A stretch of 8,403 nt of DNA, taken from contig JAHCKF010000134.1 of assembly GCA_026125925.1 (NCBI GenBank), positions 1 through 8,403 on the forward strand, written 5' to 3'. Shown piece by piece: positions 5,184 through 8,403 of the stretch. This stretch comes from Pseudolabrys sp. (GTDB lineage: Bacteria; Pseudomonadota; Alphaproteobacteria; Rhizobiales; Xanthobacteraceae). Position numbers and translations under genes: made by a program. Within the stretch, counting starts at the first letter, position 1. The number at the start of each line of letters is the position of its first letter. The notes beneath the pieces were generated by a model, which was not told the origin of the DNA, ran no database searches, and saw only the letters and a list, made by a program, of their open reading frames with translations.

Positions 5184-6227
5184 ATGGTTCGTCCTCTCGG
5201 CTCTCTTCTTTTGTCTTTGCCGGTGGCCCTTGTTCTCGCGGTGCCGGCTGCCCAGGCTCAATCGTCGGCTGCATCCCGGAATAATTCGTTCGACCTGTTC
5301 GGCTTGTTCCAGAGCGGCGACGATACCCGCGGCGAGGTCCAGCAGGCTCAGGTCCAGCCGTCGATGGGTGGCTCCAGCCAGATTCAGTCCGAAGGCCTGC
5401 CTCCGCCGGGCCTGGCCCCGGCCGATATGCCCGCCGCCAACGGCCTGCCGCCCGCCGGCGGTAATGCCAGCGGCCCGGCCCCGATCGGCAACCAGTTCGG
5501 CCACCAATTCGGCAATCAGCCGGCCGTCCAGAACGACCCGAATGTCGCCGTGGCGCGCCCGCCGGCCGCACTCGGCAGCCGCTCGGTTGCGCCCGACGCG
5601 GTGCCGAACGAATCCGTCATGGCGCTGCCGCCGGAGGATCAGCCGGAGCAGGGCCAGCCCAAGGAACTGGCGCCGAACCTGAAGCGCCAGCTCGTCGACT
5701 ACCAGACCAAGGAGCCGGCCGGCACCATCATCGTCGATACCGCGAACACCTATCTCTATCTCGTGCTCGGCGGCGGCAAGGCGCTGCGTTACGGCGTGCG
5801 CGTCGGCCGCGAAGGCTTCACCTGGACCGGCACCGAGCGCATCACCAAGATGGCGGAATGGCCGGACTGGCATCCGCCGGCGGAGATGATCGAGCGCCAG
5901 CCTTATCTGCCGCGCTTCATGGCCGGCGGTGACGGCAACCCGCTCGGCGCCCGCGCGATGTATCTCGGCAAGACCCTGTACCGCATCCACGGCACCAATC
6001 AGCCCTCGACGATCGGCAAATACGTGTCGTCGGGTTGCGTCGGCATGCTGAACGAGGACGTGGAAGATCTGTTCAGCCGCGTTCAGGTCGGCACCCGCGT
6101 CGTGGTGCTGCCGGGCAAGGCGCCGCCGCCCGACACCGTGGCGCAAGGCCCGCAGCCGCCCGCCAATCCGATGGCGCCGCCGGCCCCGGCCAATCCGATG
6201 GCGCCGCCGAAGCCGGTCGCGCGCTGA
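5184..6227 (+). CDS. Exported L,D-transpeptidase (YkuD family)
   Basis: The protein has 347 residues. A Sec signal peptide covers 1-25, with cleavage after AQA. Residues 26-165 form a low-complexity Gln/Pro/Ala/Asn linker that includes GNQFGHQFGNQ. The YkuD catalytic domain starts near KRQLVDYQT (167-175), continues through GTIIVDTANTYLYLVL, and ends near VVVLPG (about 311). The catalytic His is in IHGTN (H269) and the nucleophile is C285 in VSSGCVGM. The enzyme would cross-link peptidoglycan by 3-3 bonds, or attach proteins to it, in the periplasm. The signature normally reads S-x-G-C-x-R, but here Gly287 replaces the Arg. The C-terminus is Pro-rich, with ANPMAPP present twice. AAAGGTGAT at 5173-5181 is a near-perfect Shine-Dalgarno and fixes the start. 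The gene stands alone: a divergent gene lies upstream and a strong terminator downstream. Confidence 0.93.
   Translation: MVRPLGSLLLSLPVALVLAVPAAQAQSSAASRNNSFDLFGLFQSGDDTRGEVQQAQVQPSMGGSSQIQSEGLPPPGLAPADMPAANGLPPAGGNASGPAPIGNQFGHQFGNQPAVQNDPNVAVARPPAALGSRSVAPDAVPNESVMALPPEDQPEQGQPKELAPNLKRQLVDYQTKEPAGTIIVDTANTYLYLVLGGGKALRYGVRVGREGFTWTGTERITKMAEWPDWHPPAEMIERQPYLPRFMAGGDGNPLGARAMYLGKTLYRIHGTNQPSTIGKYVSSGCVGMLNEDVEDLFSRVQVGTRVVVLPGKAPPPDTVAQGPQPPANPMAPPAPANPMAPPKPVAR
6162..6209 (+). repeat. Two-copy 21-bp in-frame repeat at the 3' end of the L,D-transpeptidase gene
   Basis: The 21-bp unit beginning GCCAATCCGATGGCG occurs identically at 6162-6182 and 6189-6209 with a 6-bp spacer. It encodes ANPMAPP twice in the Pro-rich tail. 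The unit length of 27 bp keeps the frame, so copy number could vary without breaking the gene. Confidence 0.85.
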
Positions 6228-6248
6228 GCGCCGTGTTCCAACGCCAAT

Positions 6249-6278
6249 AAAAAGCCGGGCCTCGTGCCCGGCTTTTTT
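6249..6278. terminator. Bidirectional rho-independent terminator
   Basis: A GC-rich stem GCCGGGC (6254-6260) pairs with GCCCGGC (6266-6272) around the loop CTCGT. It is flanked by five A on the left and six T on the right, which can extend the stem and give a U-tract on either strand. It lies 21 bp after the L,D-transpeptidase stop and 19 bp after the stop of the convergent receptor gene, so it serves both. Confidence 0.93.
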
Positions 6279-6297
6279 CATGGCGGCAATCGATCGA

Positions 6298-7737
6298 TCA
6301 GGCGGCGACGCGCTTGAGGAAATCCGCGACCTCGTCGCGCAGCTCGCCGGCCGCCGCTTCGACGTCCTGCGAGGCGGCGAGCACGCTGTCGGCGGCCGCG
6401 GAGGTTTCCTGCGCGGCGCCGGCGACTTCATTGAGCGTGCCGCCGGTCGAGCGCGCGCCGGTGGCGGCGCTGGCGACGTTCTGGGAAATCTCCGAGGTCG
6501 CGGCGCTCTGCTCCTCGACCGCGGCGGCGACAATGGTGGCGTTGCCGTCGATCTCCTGCATGCGGCTGGCGATGCGGCCGATCGCGGCCGCCGCGCCGCC
6601 GATCGCCTTCTGCACGGCATCGATCAGCGTCGAGATATCGCCGGTCGCCTGCGCGGTCTGCACCGCCAGCGATTTGACCTCCGAGGCGACCACGGCGAAG
6701 CCCTTGCCGGCTTCGCCGGCGCGCGCCGCTTCGATGGTCGCGTTGAGCGCCAGCAGATTGGTCTGCTCGGCGATGGTGCGGATGAGTTTGACGACGTCGC
6801 CGATCTTCTGCGCCGCCTCGGCCAGCGACACGACTTGCGCGTTGGTGCCGCGCGTTTCCTCGACGGCGCCGCGCACGATGGTGGTGGTCACCGACAATTG
6901 CCGAGCGATCTCGACGATCGAGGAAGCGAGTTCGTCGGAGGCGATGGCGGCGGTCTCGACGCTGGTCGCCGCCTCGTGCGAGGTCGATACGGCGCTGCCG
7001 GCGCCGCTCAAGGTGCGGCCGGAATTGGCGGACAATGTCGTTGCCGTCGCGCGCATCGCCCGCGCGCTCTCGGTCACGGCGTGCAATTGCTCGTCGATAT
7101 GGGCGCGGAAGGCGGCGATCGCCGCATCGACGGCTTCGCGGCGCTTCGATTGAACCTGCAACGCTTCGCGCTCGCGCTCGGCTTCGCGCCGCGCGGTGAT
7201 GTCCTCGTGGCTGCCGACCCAGCCGCCGCCTGGCAGGCCCCGATTGCTGATCTGCAGCAGGCGGCCGTCGGGCGCCCGCACTTCGGCCGACATCGGCTTC
7301 ATCTGCCGCATGTCCTCGATCAACTGCCGGCGGAACTCCGTCGGATCGTGCATGAACGAGCCATTGCCGGCGCGAAAGGCGAGGATGTCGCTCAGCGTGG
7401 CGCCGGGCCGCGCCAGATGTTCCGGCAGGCGATAGAGATCGGCATAGCGCTGGTTGCAGTAAGCGAGCCGTTCGTTGCCGTCGAACACGCACAGCCCGAG
7501 CGAAATGCCGCGCAGCGCCCGCGACATCTGCGCGCTCTGCCGGCGCATGCGCCGTGCCAGGTCGAACAGCGCGATGGCCATGGCGAAGGCCGCGGCGATG
7601 GCCGCGCCGAATGCCGGTGATCCGACCGGGGTCAGCGTCGAAAAGCAAATGTAGCTGATGGCGAATGCCGCGGCGCCAGCCGCCGCCACCAGAATGGCGT
7701 GCTGCGATGGCGCTTGTGCGGACGCGGTCTCGGCCAT
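6298..7737 (-). CDS. Methyl-accepting chemotaxis-type receptor with two TM helices and a cytoplasmic PAS domain
   Basis: The protein has 479 residues. Two transmembrane helices, about 13-33 and 41-60, are joined by a loop of only a few residues, so there is no periplasmic sensor domain. A PAS domain of the PAS_7 type follows at about 74-185 ([31 protein letters not shown] at its end). A coiled linker rich in Arg/Glu (181-200) joins it to the helical signalling domain. The highly conserved hairpin tip is at 322-351 ([20 protein letters not shown], then [14 protein letters not shown]), which contacts CheA and CheW. No HAMP domain is evident, and the C-terminus (DFLKRVAA) carries no CheR/CheB-binding pentapeptide. 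Ligand sensing is therefore probably intracellular (redox, energy or a small molecule), but the PAS ligand cannot be told. The start at 7737 has GGGAG 5 nt upstream. No che genes are adjacent. A CtrA-type box lies about 75-90 bp upstream. Confidence 0.94.
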   Translation of the reverse strand: MAETASAQAPSQHAILVAAAGAAAFAISYICFSTLTPVGSPAFGAAIAAAFAMAIALFDLARRMRRQSAQMSRALRGISLGLCVFDGNERLAYCNQRYADLYRLPEHLARPGATLSDILAFRAGNGSFMHDPTEFRRQLIEDMRQMKPMSAEVRAPDGRLLQISNRGLPGGGWVGSHEDITARREAEREREALQVQSKRREAVDAAIAAFRAHIDEQLHAVTESARAMRATATTLSANSGRTLSGAGSAVSTSHEAATSVETAAIASDELASSIVEIARQLSVTTTIVRGAVEETRGTNAQVVSLAEAAQKIGDVVKLIRTIAEQTNLLALNATIEAARAGEAGKGFAVVASEVKSLAVQTAQATGDISTLIDAVQKAIGGAAAAIGRIASRMQEIDGNATIVAAAVEEQSAATSEISQNVASAATGARSTGGTLNEVAGAAQETSAAADSVLAASQDVEAAAGELRDEVADFLKRVAA

Positions 7738-7950
7738 CGGGGCTCCCGGATTCGTCTGCCAACTTAGGAGGCAACCGGTTTTTATGCCGTTAATGAGCGA
7801 GGTTAGATCGTTAAGCGACGGTTAACGGTTCCACGTCGCCACGCGCGTTTTTTGCCATCGGATCAAGGTCGCAACGCTTTGCTCACCACCGTTCGGCCAT
7901 GGTCGGCGGCCAGTTTCCTCGCCACCTCGATTCGCAAAAAAGAGTCCATC
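7738..7950. other. Divergent intergenic region with CtrA-type box and three GANTC sites
   Basis: This 213-bp region lies between two genes that start away from each other. Besides the CtrA-type box it holds GANTC sites, the target of the cell-cycle methylase CcrM, at 7749-7753, 7929-7933 and 7942-7946. At this base composition about 0.7 would be expected. No clear sigma-70 promoter pair was recognised for either gene, although ATAAAA on the minus strand near 7779-7784 could be part of a -10 element for the receptor. Confidence 0.5.
7811..7826 (+). promoter_or_regulatory. CtrA-type binding site, TTAA-N7-TTAAC
   Basis: TTAA at 7811-7814, a 7-base spacer and TTAAC at 7822-7826 match exactly the full consensus known for the alphaproteobacterial cell-cycle/motility regulator CtrA. 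Another TTAA lies 21 bp to the left (7790-7793). The site is in the 213-bp divergent region, 74 bp from the receptor start and 125 bp from the CAP lipoprotein start, so it could serve either. Receptor control fits the known CtrA regulon best. Binding is inferred from the motif alone. Confidence 0.55.
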
Positions 7951-8403
7951 ATGATGTCAGCTCGCCTGAGCGCCGCCTTTCTCGTTCTGCTGGCGCTCGC
8001 CGGATGCACCGCCGACACTTACGTGCCGAAGGGCGAGCCGAGCATGTATCGCAGCCTGGCGCAGCCCGGCGCCCAGCTCGACGAGGCGGCAGCGGCCTCG
8101 ATGATCTCGGGCTATCGCGCCAACAACGGCCTGCCCGCGGTGACGCTCGATTCCGAGCTCACGCGTATGGCGCAGGGTCAGGCGGCGGTGATGGCGCAGC
8201 GCGACAAGCTCGACCACGCCGCCGGCAAGCCGTTCAATGTCCGGCTCAAGGCGGCGGGCTACGACGCCAAGGCTGCGGCGGAAAACATCGGCGCCGGCTA
8301 CCACACTCTGGCTGAAGCCTTCTCCGGCTGGCGTGATTCGCCGCCGCATCGCGCCAACATGCTGCTCAAGGGCGCGACGCGCATGGGCATCGCCGCGGTC
8401 TAT
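7951..8403 (+). CDS. CAP-domain (SCP/PR-1/YkwD-like) lipoprotein, C-terminus cut off by window edge
   Basis: The frame is open from ATG at 7951 (a second ATG follows at once at 7954) to the right edge: 151 codons with no stop. The N-terminus MMSARLSAAFLVLLALAGC is a lipoprotein signal with lipobox LAGC (acylated Cys at residue 19), so the protein should be membrane-anchored outside the cytoplasm. The CAP domain starts near MISGYRANNGLPAVTLDSEL and continues through LTRMAQGQAAVMAQRDKLDH, AAENIGAGYHTLAEAFSGW and SPPHRANMLLKGATRMGIA. The family's cavity residues are visible as His in LDHAA, Glu in AENIG and His in PPHRAN. Bacterial members of this family mostly lack a defined function. A weak AAAGAG precedes the start. 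The gene is divergent from the receptor and shares its intergenic region. Confidence 0.93.
   Translation, partial: MMSARLSAAFLVLLALAGCTADTYVPKGEPSMYRSLAQPGAQLDEAAAASMISGYRANNGLPAVTLDSELTRMAQGQAAVMAQRDKLDHAAGKPFNVRLKAAGYDAKAAAENIGAGYHTLAEAFSGWRDSPPHRANMLLKGATRMGIAAVY

Noticed and set aside
5094..6620. A 508-codon open frame on the minus strand opposite the L,D-transpeptidase.
   Set aside because: Extreme Arg/Ala/His composition typical of an antisense frame in high-GC DNA. It crosses a strong terminator and lies opposite a clearly recognised gene.
6280..7620. A 446-codon open frame on the plus strand opposite the chemoreceptor, with a second minus-strand frame of 448 codons.
   Set aside because: Both are high-GC shadow frames of the receptor gene, with Asp/Gly/Arg-rich composition and no recognisable domain.
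7784..7825. A 13-codon ORF ([13 protein letters not shown]) preceded by AGGAGG at 7766-7771 on the plus strand.
   Set aside because: The spacing to the ATG is 12 nt, which is long, the peptide is tiny and resembles nothing, and it overlaps the CtrA-type box. Chance is more likely than a leader peptide.

Overview
The window is about two-thirds G+C. Gene density is high, the proteins are rich in Ala and Arg, and a CtrA-type box (TTAA-N7-TTAAC) plus several GANTC sites lie in one intergenic region. Together these point to an alphaproteobacterium, most likely in the Hyphomicrobiales (Bradyrhizobium/Xanthobacteraceae-like). The assignment rests on my recognition of families and was not searched. 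No rRNA, tRNA, CRISPR array, insertion sequence or phage gene was seen, and the region looks chromosomal.

Bases 1-3478 form one leftward (minus-strand) unit that reads, in order of transcription: ECF sigma factor, small one-TM protein (probable anti-sigma factor), membrane-anchored periplasmic Metal_resist/CnrX-like sensor, NodT-type outer-membrane efflux lipoprotein, and an MdtA-like RND adaptor that runs off the left edge. The inner-membrane RND pump is expected just outside the window. Two ATGA stop/start overlaps and short gaps support an operon. The layout is that of the Cupriavidus cnr/ncc systems (anti-sigma, sensor and sigma ahead of an RND tripartite pump). Here the adaptor looks like the drug/amphiphile type and the sensor has almost no metal ligands, so the cassette may sense envelope or compound stress rather than Ni/Co. 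This is the most interesting part of the window.

Bases 3698-4921 (minus) encode a complete FAD-dependent aromatic monooxygenase closely resembling PhzS, with no phenazine genes beside it. A 262-bp divergent intergenic region follows, with a good inverted repeat and a candidate TTGACA promoter. Bases 5184-6227 (plus) encode an exported L,D-transpeptidase (YkuD family) with an unusual catalytic signature. A strong bidirectional terminator at 6249-6278 separates it from a convergent PAS-containing methyl-accepting protein at 6298-7737 (minus). Upstream of that receptor, a 213-bp divergent region holds the CtrA-type box. The window ends inside a CAP-domain (SCP/PR-1-like) lipoprotein on the plus strand (7951 to the edge).

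Overall this is an envelope-oriented neighbourhood: regulated efflux, peptidoglycan cross-linking, chemosensory signalling and a secreted CAP lipoprotein. Apart from the efflux operon, the genes look independently transcribed.
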